NCBI GenBank assembly: GCA_026396835.1
Contig: JAPLWA010000003.1
Location: 1 to 64,000, forward strand
Length of the DNA stretch: 64,000 nt
DNA from: Candidatus Falkowbacteria bacterium
Lineage (GTDB): Bacteria > Patescibacteriota > Patescibacteriia > Patescibacteriales > Patescibacteriaceae
Reading direction: 5' to 3'
Position numbers and translations under genes: made by a program. This document shows positions 1 through 8,037 of the stretch, piece after piece. The notes under the pieces were generated by a model, which was not told the DNA's origin, did no database searches, and was given only the letters and a program-made list of their open reading frames with translations. How positions within the stretch are numbered: position 1 is the stretch's first letter; the number at the start of each line of letters is the position of its first letter.

Positions 1-29
1 GCAATGGTCGAGTTTGTATAAACGTGCAT
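1..29 (-). CDS. 5' end of an unidentified minus-strand gene (partial)
   Basis: An ATG at 29-27 opens a frame that runs off the window edge, giving only MHVYTNSTI. A strong Shine-Dalgarno (TAAGGAGGTG on the minus strand, about 43-53) lies some 15 nt upstream, and a promoter-like pair is at 70-97. Ten codons are too few to name the product. A GTG overlapping the Shine-Dalgarno would use another frame and is less likely because it leaves no spacing. Confidence 0.35.
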
Positions 30-69
30 TTGTAATATATTTCACCTCCTTACTAGTTTAGCTACTTTA

Positions 70-97
70 ATTATAGCCCCATGGGCTACGCCATCAA
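70..97 (-). promoter_or_regulatory. Promoter for the minus-strand gene at the left edge
   Basis: On the minus strand TTGATG (97-92) and a perfect TATAAT (75-70) are 16 bp apart. They lie just downstream of the terminator of the upstream RNA unit and just upstream of the Shine-Dalgarno at 43-53, so this is probably a separate promoter for the edge gene. Confidence 0.45.
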
Positions 98-104
98 ACG
101 CACA

Positions 105-128
105 CGCCCGCTACCGCGGGCGGTTTTT
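105..128 (+). terminator. Rho-independent terminator, plus orientation
   Basis: A GC stem GCCCGC/GCGGGC with a TACC loop is followed by a short T run (124-128). It fits plus-strand readthrough, although no plus-strand gene is seen upstream within the window. Confidence 0.5.
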
Positions 129-582
129 GGATAATAAAAAAGGGAAGTCATTTCTGAACTTCCCTTTTGATTTAAGCTGGATGGCTTTTTGCATCATCTC
201 AGCTTTGATGTTTTAATCTTGATAATGAACGTATTTATTCTGCATTATCCAGATAACAGCAATGTGCTAGTTTTTTTCAAGGCAGGTCTTTCTTTTTTTA
301 ATTACATTCAAAAAAATGTTATGAGCCAATCTTGCTAATTTTTAGCAGCTCATTTACCGCGCTGACGTTTATATGACAATTATATTGATCCCAAGGTGAA
401 CCTCCTTTCTATGGGAAATTAGAGAAAAACGAAAAATATGTTAAGGCAACAAACTAAAAGTTGAAATCCGGGAATGCTGGAGCAGAAAAATTACTATATT
501 AATCCCTCTGCCCCACCACGGAAAAACGTTAGCTGCAACCCATAGCACCCCCTTCGTGTTTGGTTAAAAAATTGTTAATTAC
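128..582 (-). ncRNA. Putative structured non-coding RNA of unknown family
   Basis: No frame of useful length exists here, yet the stretch is bounded on the minus strand by a near-consensus sigma70 promoter (615-587) and a strong terminator (168-137). The predicted transcript of about 450 nt contains several clean hairpins: 467-522 (GGGGCAGA/TCTGCTCC inside TCCG/CGGA), 321-353 (ATGAGC and GCTAA arms), 245-256, and 174-205 (AAGCTG/CAGCTT). Between the first two lies an unpaired AGAAAGGAGGT (410-400), a full complement to a typical 16S 3' tail. Two tiny frames with good Shine-Dalgarno sequences, ATG at 543 (MGCS) and TTG at 394, are each four codons long. It does not match tmRNA, SRP, 6S or RNase P consensus motifs that I know. 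Function unknown. Confidence 0.5.
137..168 (-). terminator. Bidirectional terminator ending the putative RNA
   Basis: An 11-bp stem AAAAGGGAAGT/ACTTCCCTTTT with a nine-base loop is followed, on the minus strand, by a TTTTTTATTAT tract. It would end the transcript starting near 580. Confidence 0.7.
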
Positions 583-586
583 CCAT

Positions 587-615
587 AGTATATACTATAT
601 TCAAAATATTGTCAA
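587..615 (-). promoter_or_regulatory. Strong sigma70-type promoter of the putative RNA
   Basis: On the minus strand a perfect TTGACA (615-610) is separated by exactly 17 bp from TATACT (592-587). Predicted start of transcription is near 580. The same TTGACA-N17 layout drives rpmA, rpsB, rnpB and the KH gene in this window. Confidence 0.7.
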
Positions 616-737
616 GTCCTAACAATTATCTATTAAATATAATGGCTTATTTTAGCTAAAATATGTAAAATGCTCAAAAAATGTAATAATAATTTTACAA
701 TTTTTTCGACTGATTGTGCCTAAATATAAGGCATGAT

Positions 738-753
738 ATAGTGAATTCACTAT
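738..753. promoter_or_regulatory. 16-bp perfect palindrome over the uvrB start: candidate operator
   Basis: ATAGTGAATTCACTAT is a perfect palindrome that overlaps a possible -10 (TATAGT, 739-744, 17 bp after TTGTGC at 716-721) and the first bases of the uvrB ATG at 752. The location suggests a repressor site; that uvrB is often a DNA-damage-induced gene is family knowledge, and the link is inference. Confidence 0.4.
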
Positions 754-2575
754 GTTCACCCTCCAATCTACCTTCCAGCCTACTGGCGACCAGCCAGAGG
801 CCATAAACAAGCTTACAAAAGGCCTTAAAAAGGGCTTTGAACGCCAAACCCTACTTGGTGTCACTGGCTCAGGCAAAACCTTTACAATGGCTAATATCAT
901 TGCTGATGTTAAACGGCCTACGCTTATAATTTCCCATAATAAGACCTTGGCAGCCCAGCTTTATAGCGAGTTTAAGCAGTTTTTCCCAGATGCAGCCGTA
1001 CATTACTTTGTGTCATATTATGACTATTACCAGCCAGAAGCCTATATCCCCCAAACAGACACTTATATTGAAAAGGAGGCAACCATTAACGAAGAAATTG
1101 ATCGCTTGCGACACGCGGCCACGCAATCACTTATTAATCGCCGGGACGTAATTATTGTAGCGAGTGTTTCTTGTATTTATGGTTTAGGCGAAAAAATTGA
1201 CTACTTAAGTTTAAGCCAAGTTTTTACAGTTGGCGAAACAATTAAGCGCAATGATATTTTACGCCGCCTAGTTAAGATTCAATACGAGCGCGACGACAAA
1301 CAACTTAGTCGCGGACAATTTCGCGTGCGCGGCGACCGTGTCGATATTCACCTAGCCACTGGTGAGGCGATTGTTCGCCTTAACCTAAATGGTGACACAA
1401 TTGAAAAAGTAATTATTTTTACTATCACACCGTCCAAAGAAGCTATCTGGTTAATTGATTTAGATGACAACAAAGGTCAGAGCTTAGATAAAATTTCTAT
1501 TTTACCAGCCAAGCATTACATGACAACAGAGCCAAAACTGCATGATGCTATTGGCTTGATTGAAGCTGAATTAGAAAGTAGATTAAAAGAATTAAGAGCT
1601 GAAAATAAAATTGGCGAAGCTGATCGTTTAGAGAGAAAAACAAATTATGATTTAGAAATGATTCGCCAAGCTGGTTATTGTTCAGGTATTGAAAATTATT
1701 CTCGTCTTTTGTCTGGTCGCGTCGCCGGCTCCCCGCCTGAAACTTTAATCGACTTCTTTCCGGACGATTATTTATTATTCATCGACGAATCGCACGTGAC
1801 TTTGCCGCAGATTCGCGGTATGCACGCTGGTGATGCTTCAAGAAAAAACACTTTAATTGATTTTGGTTTTCGTCTGCCTAGTGCACGCGACAATCGTCCT
1901 CTAACTTACACTGAATTCAAAACTAAAGTGAATCAAGTAATTTACGTTAGCGCCACACCAACGGCTTATGAAATTGATAATTCAAAACAAGTTGTAGAAC
2001 AAGTTATTCGTCCAACTGGTTTATTAGATCCTGAAATTGAAGTTAGACCAACTGAGCATCAAATTACTGACTTAGTCTTAGAAATTAATAAACGTGTACG
2101 CAAAAAGCAGCGTGTCTTAGTTACTACTTTAACTAAACGTATGGCTGAAGAATTAACTGATTACCTAACTAATGAGGGCATAAAAGTAAGCTATATTCAT
2201 AGCGAGGTTGATACGCTACAGCGTGTCGAAATATTAAAAGAATTACGCTCCGGCGTGTTTGACGTTTTAGTCGGAGTTAACTTATTGCGTGAAGGCTTAG
2301 ACTTACCCGAAGTATCGTTAGTCGCAATTTTAGACGCTGATATGAGCGGCTTTTTGCGCAATGAAACAGCTTTAGTCCAAACCATTGGTCGTGCCGCTCG
2401 TCACGTTGAAGGCAAAGTTATTATGTATGGCGACAAAATTACACCAGCCATGCGCTTGGCTATTGATGTGACTAATCGTCGCCGCAAAATTCAGGCTGAT
2501 TATAATGAAGAATATAACATTGTGCCAAAAACCGTTGGTCTAAAAGATTATCAACCACTAGACTCAGGCGACTAA
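752..2575 (+). CDS. uvrB: UvrABC system protein B, lacking the C-terminal UVR domain
   Basis: This is the damage-verifying helicase subunit of nucleotide excision repair, which is loaded by UvrA and then recruits UvrC. Visible are the N-terminal TGDQPEAI region, Walker A GVTGSGKT (residues 36-43), the beta-hairpin [12 protein letters not shown] and following residues (about 89-112), the DEAD-like FIDESH box and motif [10 protein letters not shown]. At 607 residues it is about 50-60 shorter than usual: it stops shortly after the conserved [11 protein letters not shown] segment, so the coiled UVR motif that normally contacts UvrC is absent. The stop is clean and a new gene follows 18 nt later, so this is a natural end rather than an edge effect. 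Confidence 0.95.
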   Translation: MFTLQSTFQPTGDQPEAINKLTKGLKKGFERQTLLGVTGSGKTFTMANIIADVKRPTLIISHNKTLAAQLYSEFKQFFPDAAVHYFVSYYDYYQPEAYIPQTDTYIEKEATINEEIDRLRHAATQSLINRRDVIIVASVSCIYGLGEKIDYLSLSQVFTVGETIKRNDILRRLVKIQYERDDKQLSRGQFRVRGDRVDIHLATGEAIVRLNLNGDTIEKVIIFTITPSKEAIWLIDLDDNKGQSLDKISILPAKHYMTTEPKLHDAIGLIEAELESRLKELRAENKIGEADRLERKTNYDLEMIRQAGYCSGIENYSRLLSGRVAGSPPETLIDFFPDDYLLFIDESHVTLPQIRGMHAGDASRKNTLIDFGFRLPSARDNRPLTYTEFKTKVNQVIYVSATPTAYEIDNSKQVVEQVIRPTGLLDPEIEVRPTEHQITDLVLEINKRVRKKQRVLVTTLTKRMAEELTDYLTNEGIKVSYIHSEVDTLQRVEILKELRSGVFDVLVGVNLLREGLDLPEVSLVAILDADMSGFLRNETALVQTIGRAARHVEGKVIMYGDKITPAMRLAIDVTNRRRKIQADYNEEYNIVPKTVGLKDYQPLDSGD

Positions 2576-2593
2576 AAACACTAATATAGAAAC

Positions 2594-3313
2594 ATGAGTA
2601 TTACAATCAAAAATTTTAATAACAAACGCTACGCTAGCCACGCTGCCCTTGAATCGGAAAATAACTTTTTTCTAGATAAAGTATATCTATTCAAAACCGC
2701 TAGAGAAATAGACAAAGTATTTGCTAAAACAAATGCAAAGATTCTTGAGATTGGTTGCGCTGATGGATCTTTTTCTAAACTACTAATGAAACGTGGTTAC
2801 AATGTAGTTGGAATTGATATCGCAGAAGAAGCAGTAAAAGCCGCTTGCGTTAATGGAGTTGAAGCTCAAGTCATGAACGTTGAAGAAGGTCTCGGATTTA
2901 ACGACGAAACATTTGATGCTGTTATTGCCTGTGAAGTGATTGAACATTTATATGACACAGACTTTTTTATTAAAGAAATTCTGCGCGTCCTAAAAAAAGG
3001 CGGCTATATATTTTTATCTACACCAAACTTAGCCAGTCTTCAAAACAGACTTCTTTTAATGCTTGGTAGATATCCAAAATATTCTGAATATAAAATTGAC
3101 GATAGTAGCGCAGGACATATACGTAACTATACAACCAGAATAATCGCCAAACAGTTAAATGATAATGGGGCAACAGTAGAAAGAATAATGGCTCCTAATT
3201 TTTGGTGTCCAATGACAAAAAATCTTCCACAAATCATTAAAAATATTGCGATTAAACTAGGTGATGTATTTTATAACATCGGTTCACATATGGTTGTTGT
3301 TGCGAAAAAGTAA
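2594..3313 (+). CDS. Class I SAM-dependent methyltransferase
   Basis: A 239-residue Rossmann methyltransferase. Motif I is ILEIGCADGSF (residues 50-60), motif II ends in VVGID (71-75), and an acidic CEVIEHLY box (113-120) plus the post-motif LKKGGYIFLSTPN are present, as in the Methyltransf_11/UbiG-like group. The HIRNYTT segment (175-181) is common in sugar or glycan methyltransferases. It lies 18 nt behind uvrB and may share its transcript; a hairpin follows. The substrate cannot be told from the sequence. Confidence 0.8.
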   Translation: MSITIKNFNNKRYASHAALESENNFFLDKVYLFKTAREIDKVFAKTNAKILEIGCADGSFSKLLMKRGYNVVGIDIAEEAVKAACVNGVEAQVMNVEEGLGFNDETFDAVIACEVIEHLYDTDFFIKEILRVLKKGGYIFLSTPNLASLQNRLLLMLGRYPKYSEYKIDDSSAGHIRNYTTRIIAKQLNDNGATVERIMAPNFWCPMTKNLPQIIKNIAIKLGDVFYNIGSHMVVVAKK

Positions 3314-3325
3314 AAGTATATGAAA

Positions 3326-3355
3326 AACACTAACAACTTAGTTGTCAGTGTTCTT
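3326..3355. terminator. Bidirectional terminator between convergent genes
   Basis: Stem AACACT-A-ACAAC / GTTGT-C-AGTGTT with a three-base loop and a T-rich tail lies between the methyltransferase (plus) and the HD gene (minus). Confidence 0.55.
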
Positions 3356-3369
3356 TGAAATGCTAAAAA

Positions 3370-3954
3370 TTATTTAAGCGTCAGCTTAATTTTATCTAGC
3401 GCATGGCGCAAAACAACATTGCTAATTTCAGGTCCACTATGAATATAAAACTCTTCAGCTGATATTGGCTGGCCAGTTTTTTGATAAGAATACGCCTTCT
3501 TAATCATCTGAAACTTATCTATCTGGCCACCAACTCTGGCCCTTAAAGTTTTTCTTTCTTCAAACTCTAGCCAAAGCTTCAATATCTCTTCACCGCCTGA
3601 TTTAAAACCTGAACAAATATTTTCCATAGCCCTTAACTCTCTTCTATATTTTTCTTCTTTGCTGCAGCGGCTTTTTTTTGGACAATTAACATCCGTGCGA
3701 ATATCACCAACAGCTTTATCTGACTCTGCCCAGTCATGGATTATGAGCATTTTTTTTAATCCCCTAAAAGCAAAATATTTCTTTGCTATCAGGACGGTCT
3801 GATCAGTATGCTCTCCAACGGTTTCTGGGTTCTTAACTCCCCTGTCAACCCAACCAGTCCGCGGTAATGCATGCAAGCGATTTATGATTATTTGAGCAAG
3901 CATGGCATCTTCTCCTTCTAAGCCCAATATGCCTAGATAGTAGTTTTTATTCAT
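3370..3954 (-). CDS. HD-domain hydrolase, YfbR/HDDC2-like
   Basis: A 194-residue protein of the HD superfamily. The start of the fold LPRTGWVDRGVKNPETVGEH (residues 30-49) is the signature of the 5'-deoxynucleotidase YfbR and HDDC2 group; the metal-binding HD pair is at 73-74 (IIHDWAES) and the final Asp is probably in QIDKFQ near 145. Known relatives dephosphorylate deoxyribonucleoside 5'-monophosphates. A cysteine pair in NCPKKSRC (90-97) is an extra feature. It is a single gene convergent with the methyltransferase. Substrate is inferred from the family only. Confidence 0.65.
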   Translation of the reverse strand: MNKNYYLGILGLEGEDAMLAQIIINRLHALPRTGWVDRGVKNPETVGEHTDQTVLIAKKYFAFRGLKKMLIIHDWAESDKAVGDIRTDVNCPKKSRCSKEEKYRRELRAMENICSGFKSGGEEILKLWLEFEERKTLRARVGGQIDKFQMIKKAYSYQKTGQPISAEEFYIHSGPEISNVVLRHALDKIKLTLK

Positions 3955-4028
3955 AATTTAATATTTGAAGGTTCAACAATAATTTAACCCCAGCTTAAAA
4001 GATATGATGTGTTTCGTCAAGTTGACGA

Positions 4029-4057
4029 TTGACAAAAATCAAATAATACATTATTAT
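4029..4057 (+). promoter_or_regulatory. Consensus promoter of the small membrane gene
   Basis: TTGACA (4029-4034), a 17-bp spacer and TATTAT (4052-4057) precede the gene that starts at 4099. Confidence 0.65.
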
Positions 4058-4098
4058 CTAAGCAAACAAAAATAAATTTAAAAGGGAGATAAGAATCT

Positions 4099-4431
4099 AT
4101 GGTTCTTTTTACAAGCTTGATAGTTTCTATAGCAATTGTAGGACTAATCGTTAGTTCTATTTTTATTAGGAAAAAGTTTTTGAGTAAAAGCATTAGGAAA
4201 GAAAACTGGTTGCCAAGTCATATCGGTCATTGCATTATGGCGCTAACCATTACTATCTTTCTAGCCTGGCCGGAAATTCAATCTGTTTCCATGGAATTAG
4301 ATAAAAGCCTATTCAGTCCTAAGGAAGAAAACTATCTTGAAAGTTTTACTAACTCTTATATTGTGCCATTAAACTATTTGATGTTCGCTAAATATCTAAA
4401 TCAGAAAGCGAAGATTCTAAAATCAAATTAA
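4099..4431 (+). CDS. Small membrane protein of unknown function
   Basis: A 110-residue protein with a hydrophobic N-terminal helix (about residues 4-23) followed by a basic stretch (RKKFLSKSIRK), a second hydrophobic segment (about 45-58) and a polar tail. An AAAGGGAG Shine-Dalgarno lies ahead of the ATG, with its own TTGACA-N17 promoter and its own terminator, so it is a single-gene unit. I do not recognise the family. Confidence 0.6.
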   Translation: MVLFTSLIVSIAIVGLIVSSIFIRKKFLSKSIRKENWLPSHIGHCIMALTITIFLAWPEIQSVSMELDKSLFSPKEENYLESFTNSYIVPLNYLMFAKYLNQKAKILKSN

Positions 4432-4458
4432 AACCGAACAAGAGTAAATCTATTAAAA

Positions 4459-4490
4459 AACGCTGACAGCAAAAGTTGTCAGCGTTATTT
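4459..4490. terminator. Terminator after the small membrane gene
   Basis: A perfect AACGCTGACA/TGTCAGCGTT stem with an eight-base loop and AT-rich flanks serves the gene on plus and probably the convergent SIMPL gene on minus. Confidence 0.65.
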
Positions 4491-4507
4491 ATTATCTATT
4501 AGAGATT

Positions 4508-5242
4508 CTATTCTAAGGAGAAAGTAGTCTTAACAGTAATCATTACATCTTTATCTGGTTTAGAAGTGTCATAGGTTCCATAATCAGTAATGTCAATTGA
4601 GTTAACCGAGGTAACTTGCGTTACACCAACATCAGCGGTTTTTAGAGAACCAACTTTGCGTCCGCCAGCTGAGGCAATCTTATCAGCTCGAGCACGAGCG
4701 TCGTTCACTGCGTCGGTTAGCAAATCGATTCTGGTTTGAGGCAAATTTGAATAATAATATTCTGGAGCTTGGGGCGAAAAAATAACGCCTTGATTTATTA
4801 AAGCCTGAGTGTCTTTAGCTAAATCAGTAATCTTTTTAATATCTTTCATTTGTATCTCAACAGTCTGGTTTAGAATATACTGTTGAGGGCCTTGGCTATT
4901 TGGATCACGGTATTGTTGATTTAAGTAAATAGGTGAAATTACTAAATCAGATTCTTTGATACCGCGATCAGTAAAAAACTTTTTAACAACCTTCAAATCA
5001 TTGGCCATTGAAGAATAGCCGGACTTTAAATCTGCTTCAAACACCGTACGAGCAAATGAACCTGTCCACTTAGCTACGTCAGCCGTGACTGTCTTTTTAG
5101 CTGAGCCGGTTACAGTTAAAGAGCGATCCATGCCTTTTACTTTATAAAAGACACCAGCTCCGATTACTGCGCTTATTATCAAGCATAAGCCCAATATCCA
5201 GGCAACCTTAGAAAGGTTATTATCTTGCATATTTTTATACAT
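4508..5242 (-). CDS. SIMPL domain protein (DUF541, YggE-like), membrane anchored
   Basis: A 244-residue protein with one N-terminal transmembrane helix (about residues 13-33) and an outer SIMPL domain. The fold is marked by SLTVTGSAKKTVTADVA at the start, DLVISPIYLNQQY in the middle, and the ARARADKIASAGGRKVG segment near the C terminus that is typical of YggE-type proteins. Relatives are periplasmic or surface proteins linked to stress; their biochemical role is unclear. A second ATG four codons in (5230) is an equally possible start. A TATAAT box is at 5265-5260 on the minus strand. Confidence 0.8.
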   Translation of the reverse strand: MYKNMQDNNLSKVAWILGLCLIISAVIGAGVFYKVKGMDRSLTVTGSAKKTVTADVAKWTGSFARTVFEADLKSGYSSMANDLKVVKKFFTDRGIKESDLVISPIYLNQQYRDPNSQGPQQYILNQTVEIQMKDIKKITDLAKDTQALINQGVIFSPQAPEYYYSNLPQTRIDLLTDAVNDARARADKIASAGGRKVGSLKTADVGVTQVTSVNSIDITDYGTYDTSKPDKDVMITVKTTFSLE

Positions 5243-5297
5243 TTTTAATTAATATCTTGATTATACACCCAATCTTTATCTACAACAAACCCAATTA

Positions 5298-5326
5298 TTG
5301 ACAATATATCAATTTTTATATATACT
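5298..5326 (+). promoter_or_regulatory. Promoter of rpmA
   Basis: TTGACA (5298-5303), 17-bp spacer, TATACT (5321-5326). The leader then contains a long palindrome at 5357-5376 before the rpmA start at 5395. Confidence 0.7.
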
Positions 5327-5356
5327 CATAATACTTTAATATTTAAAACTTTTGGT

Positions 5357-5376
5357 AAAGACGCGCCATGGCGCGT
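5357..5376. repeat. 20-bp palindrome in the rpmA leader
   Basis: AGACGCGCCATGGCGCGTCT is a perfect palindrome in the 5' leader of rpmA. Its ends (AGACGC...GCGTCTCT) resemble the terminator hairpin at 28737-28773, which suggests a dispersed palindrome family. Confidence 0.5.
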
Positions 5377-5394
5377 CTCTCCATATAAACAAAT

Positions 5395-5691
5395 ATGGCA
5401 CACAAGAAAGCCGGTGGTTCAACTACCCTGGGCCGAGATAGTGCAAGTAAACGACTCGGCGTTAAATTACAAGATGGTCAGATTGTTCACGCTGGTGCAA
5501 TCTTAGTACGCCAAAGAGGTACCAAGTATCGCGTAGGCAAGAATGTACGCCGCGGTAACGATGATACTCTTTATGCCGTAGTTACTGGTATTGTTAAATT
5601 TTCTACTAGAAAATTACTAAGATTTACCGGCCAACTAAAGTCAGCCAAGGTTGTTAGCGTTATACCTGAAACTAAAGTTGATAAGAAATAA
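5395..5691 (+). CDS. rpmA: 50S ribosomal protein bL27
   Basis: Ribosomal protein L27, whose N-terminal tail reaches the peptidyl transferase centre. The 98-residue product begins [16 protein letters not shown], the conserved N terminus without the cleavable extension found in Firmicutes, and continues with [19 protein letters not shown] and [13 protein letters not shown]. Its C terminus ([12 protein letters not shown]) is a little longer than usual. It is not next to rplU here; it sits alone between its own promoter and terminator. Confidence 0.95.
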   Translation: MAHKKAGGSTTLGRDSASKRLGVKLQDGQIVHAGAILVRQRGTKYRVGKNVRRGNDDTLYAVVTGIVKFSTRKLLRFTGQLKSAKVVSVIPETKVDKK

Positions 5692-5699
5692 TACTTATA

Positions 5700-5732
5700 A
5701 AAAATCCCTCTCAAGCGAGAGGGATTTTTTTT
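5700..5732. terminator. Terminator of rpmA
   Basis: AATCCCTCTC/GAGAGGGATT with an AAGC loop and a run of eight T. Symmetric flanks also serve the convergent gene on minus. Confidence 0.8.
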
Positions 5733-6349
5733 ATTGTTTCAGTAAATATATTTTTAAGTTTTTCCATAATTATCTGATTAACAGAGAACTCTTCTGCTCG
5801 TTTTAGTAGTTTATCAATTAGACCCGGTTTGAATTTAAGAAAAGTAAACCTACTGTAATAATCAGTCGGTTGAGTTGGTAACGATTTATACATCTTAACA
5901 ATACCGGCATTATAATCTTTCAAATCTTCTTCAATTTCGTTATTAGGACATTCTACATAATCTAAACAACAAAGATAATCTTTGATTGGGAAAGTTTGAA
6001 TATCTAATATGTCTTGTACTACCTTAAGCGCTGTTAAAGTTAACCAATCATCTGAAAAATTATCCAGTATAGGTTCGGTAGAAGAAAATAAAAAACCAAG
6101 ATTATTAATAAAAGCTTCGTACTGAGATTCATCATACAGCTGATGAACTGCCCAGCCCTTTTTGAAATCACTATTTTCATAAAATGATTTCTTGGTATAT
6201 TCTTCACTATGAGTTAAGTCTCGGCTAAGTTTGGTTGCATAACGACTATCCGGGTAAACCGTACCCGAGAGATACGGTTTAAGGTCGCTAACTATTAATT
6301 TGTCTTTCAATTCTAAGGCAGCCCTAATATGAGTTCCTGGTAGTGCCAT
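5711..6349 (-). CDS. Hypothetical protein, possibly zinc-dependent phospholipase C-like
   Basis: A 212-residue soluble protein. The N terminus has a histidine (H7 in MALPGTHIRAALEL), followed by GTVYPDSRYATKLSRDLTHS with D34 and H47. This spacing of His, a GT..PDSR turn and an R..TH motif recalls the all-helical zinc-dependent phospholipase C / S1-P1-like fold, in which N-terminal His, Asp and His residues bind zinc. The rest is helical and acidic without further landmarks. It follows pyrG by 6 nt on the same strand. The assignment is tentative. Confidence 0.5.
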   Translation of the reverse strand: MALPGTHIRAALELKDKLIVSDLKPYLSGTVYPDSRYATKLSRDLTHSEEYTKKSFYENSDFKKGWAVHQLYDESQYEAFINNLGFLFSSTEPILDNFSDDWLTLTALKVVQDILDIQTFPIKDYLCCLDYVECPNNEIEEDLKDYNAGIVKMYKSLPTQPTDYYSRFTFLKFKPGLIDKLLKRAEEFSVNQIIMEKLKNIFTETIKKIPLA

Positions 6350-6355
6350 ATCTAT

Positions 6356-8032
6356 CTATTTCTTTTTATCTTTTAAAGCTAAACAAACTTTAACAAATTC
6401 TACAAACAAAGGATGTGGATCTAATGGACGAGATATATATTCAGGATGGAATTGCGTACCAATGAAAAATGGGTGATTCTTTATTTCAATGGCTTCAACA
6501 ATACTATTGTCAGGTGAGGTTCCACAAACAACCAAACCTTTGCTTTCTAACAATTCTCGATATTCTGGATTAAATTCATAACGATGACGATGACGTTCGG
6601 AAACAACTTTTTTGGCGCCAAACTTTTTCGCATAAACTTTTCCTAAATGAGTATTAGGCACTAAGCGACATGGCCAACCGCCTAAACGAATTGTGCCGCC
6701 GTACTTACCGGCTTTCAGGGCAGCTTTTTGTGTTTCCATAATATCGATTACTGGATATGGAGTTTTAGGATCAACTTCTCTACTATTAGCGTCTTTCAGA
6801 CCGACAACGTTTCTAGCAAATTCAATCACAGCCATTTGCATACCGTAACACAAACCAAAATATGGAATGTTATTTTCACGACAATATTTAATAGTTTTAA
6901 TCTTGCCTTCAGCTCCACGCGTTCCCCAACCTTGGGGAACAATAATACCGTCAAATTTTTTCAACAACTTAGTTCCCTCTTTCTCAACTTCTTCAGAAGA
7001 CAGCCAATGAATTTTTACTTTGCAATGATTAGCTGCGCCGGCGTGTTTAATAGCCTCTAGAACTGAGATATAAGAATCAGTTAAAGTAAAACTACCAGAT
7101 ACAAAATACTTACCTACGATACCAATATTAACTTCTTTAGTAGCGGTCTTAATACGGCTAATCATGGCTTTCCACTCAACAAGATCTTTGCCGCGAGTTT
7201 TTATGCCAAAATGCTCTAATAAGCGATCACCTAAATTATCTTTTTCAAAATTAACTGGCACATCGTAGATTGATTCAATGTCAGGTGCAGAAATAACGGC
7301 TTCAGCGGGAATATTACAATTAACCGCAATTTTCTCGCGACGTGGCTGATCAATTGGTTTAGCGCTACGAGCAATAATAAAATCGGGTTGAATACCAGCC
7401 GCATTTAGAGTTCTAATAGCATATTGTGTTGGCTTGGTTTTCATCTCGCTTGATTGAGATGGAATTGGCAAATAACTTACCATTACAAAAACCACATCTC
7501 GACCACGAGTTAATTTCATCATACGAGCGGCTTCTAAGAACAACAGGTTCTGGTATTCACCAACCGTTCCGCCGATTTCAATAATCATAATTTCGGCGCC
7601 GGTCTTCTTAACCGCTGCTTCAATGCGAGAATTTATTTCCAAAGGAATATGAGGCACCACCTCAACACATTTACCACCATATTCAAGATTTCTTTCACGC
7701 TCAATCACCGCTTGATAAACACGACCAGTTGTCATGTAGTTATCGCGATAAATATTTTTATTTAAAAATCTTTCGTAATTACCAACATCCTGGTCGGTTT
7801 CATCACCATCTTCAGTTACAAAAACCTCACCATGCTCAATTGGGTTCATTGTACCAGCATCAACGTTTATATATGGATCAATTTTAATTGCACTAACATT
7901 AAAACCTCTGCCCGTTAAAATACGACCAATAGAAGCTGCGGCGACACCTTTACCAACGCCAGACATAACACCACCAACAACGAAAATGTATTTAGTGGTT
8001 GCTTTATTAGTTTTCTTTTTTTTGTTGGGCAT
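6356..8032 (-). CDS. pyrG: CTP synthase
   Basis: Makes CTP from UTP, ATP and glutamine. The N-terminal synthetase domain starts after a short lysine-rich tail with VVGGVMSGVGKG (residues 18-29), continues with KIDPYINVDAGTMNP and HGEVFVTEDGDETD, and contains SSEMKTKPTQ (194-203). The C-terminal class I glutamine amidotransferase has the nucleophile C395 in YFGLCYGMQ (usually GICLGMQ) and the HPE motif in GTQFHPEY. At 558 residues it has the usual length. It is the first of a long minus-strand run that goes on to the prepilin peptidase gene 6 nt upstream. Confidence 0.95.
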   Translation of the reverse strand: MPNKKKKTNKATTKYIFVVGGVMSGVGKGVAAASIGRILTGRGFNVSAIKIDPYINVDAGTMNPIEHGEVFVTEDGDETDQDVGNYERFLNKNIYRDNYMTTGRVYQAVIERERNLEYGGKCVEVVPHIPLEINSRIEAAVKKTGAEIMIIEIGGTVGEYQNLLFLEAARMMKLTRGRDVVFVMVSYLPIPSQSSEMKTKPTQYAIRTLNAAGIQPDFIIARSAKPIDQPRREKIAVNCNIPAEAVISAPDIESIYDVPVNFEKDNLGDRLLEHFGIKTRGKDLVEWKAMISRIKTATKEVNIGIVGKYFVSGSFTLTDSYISVLEAIKHAGAANHCKVKIHWLSSEEVEKEGTKLLKKFDGIIVPQGWGTRGAEGKIKTIKYCRENNIPYFGLCYGMQMAVIEFARNVVGLKDANSREVDPKTPYPVIDIMETQKAALKAGKYGGTIRLGGWPCRLVPNTHLGKVYAKKFGAKKVVSERHRHRYEFNPEYRELLESKGLVVCGTSPDNSIVEAIEIKNHPFFIGTQFHPEYISRPLDPHPLFVEFVKVCLALKDKKK

Positions 8033-8037
8033 ATTTA

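Noticed and set aside
105-122. T-box-like TACCGCGG
   Set aside because: It lacks the AGGGTGG part of the antiterminator; the sequence is only the loop and arm of a plain terminator hairpin.
391-420. Plus-strand stretch ending ACCTCCTTTCT that resembles the 3' end of 16S rRNA
   Set aside because: No other rRNA sequence is nearby and the GGATCACC context is not kept. It is simply the reverse of a strong Shine-Dalgarno on the minus strand.
128-582. tmRNA or SRP RNA
   Set aside because: No tag-peptide frame, no TTCGA T-arm or CCA-like end for tmRNA, and no GGAAGGA..GCAG apical loop for SRP RNA.
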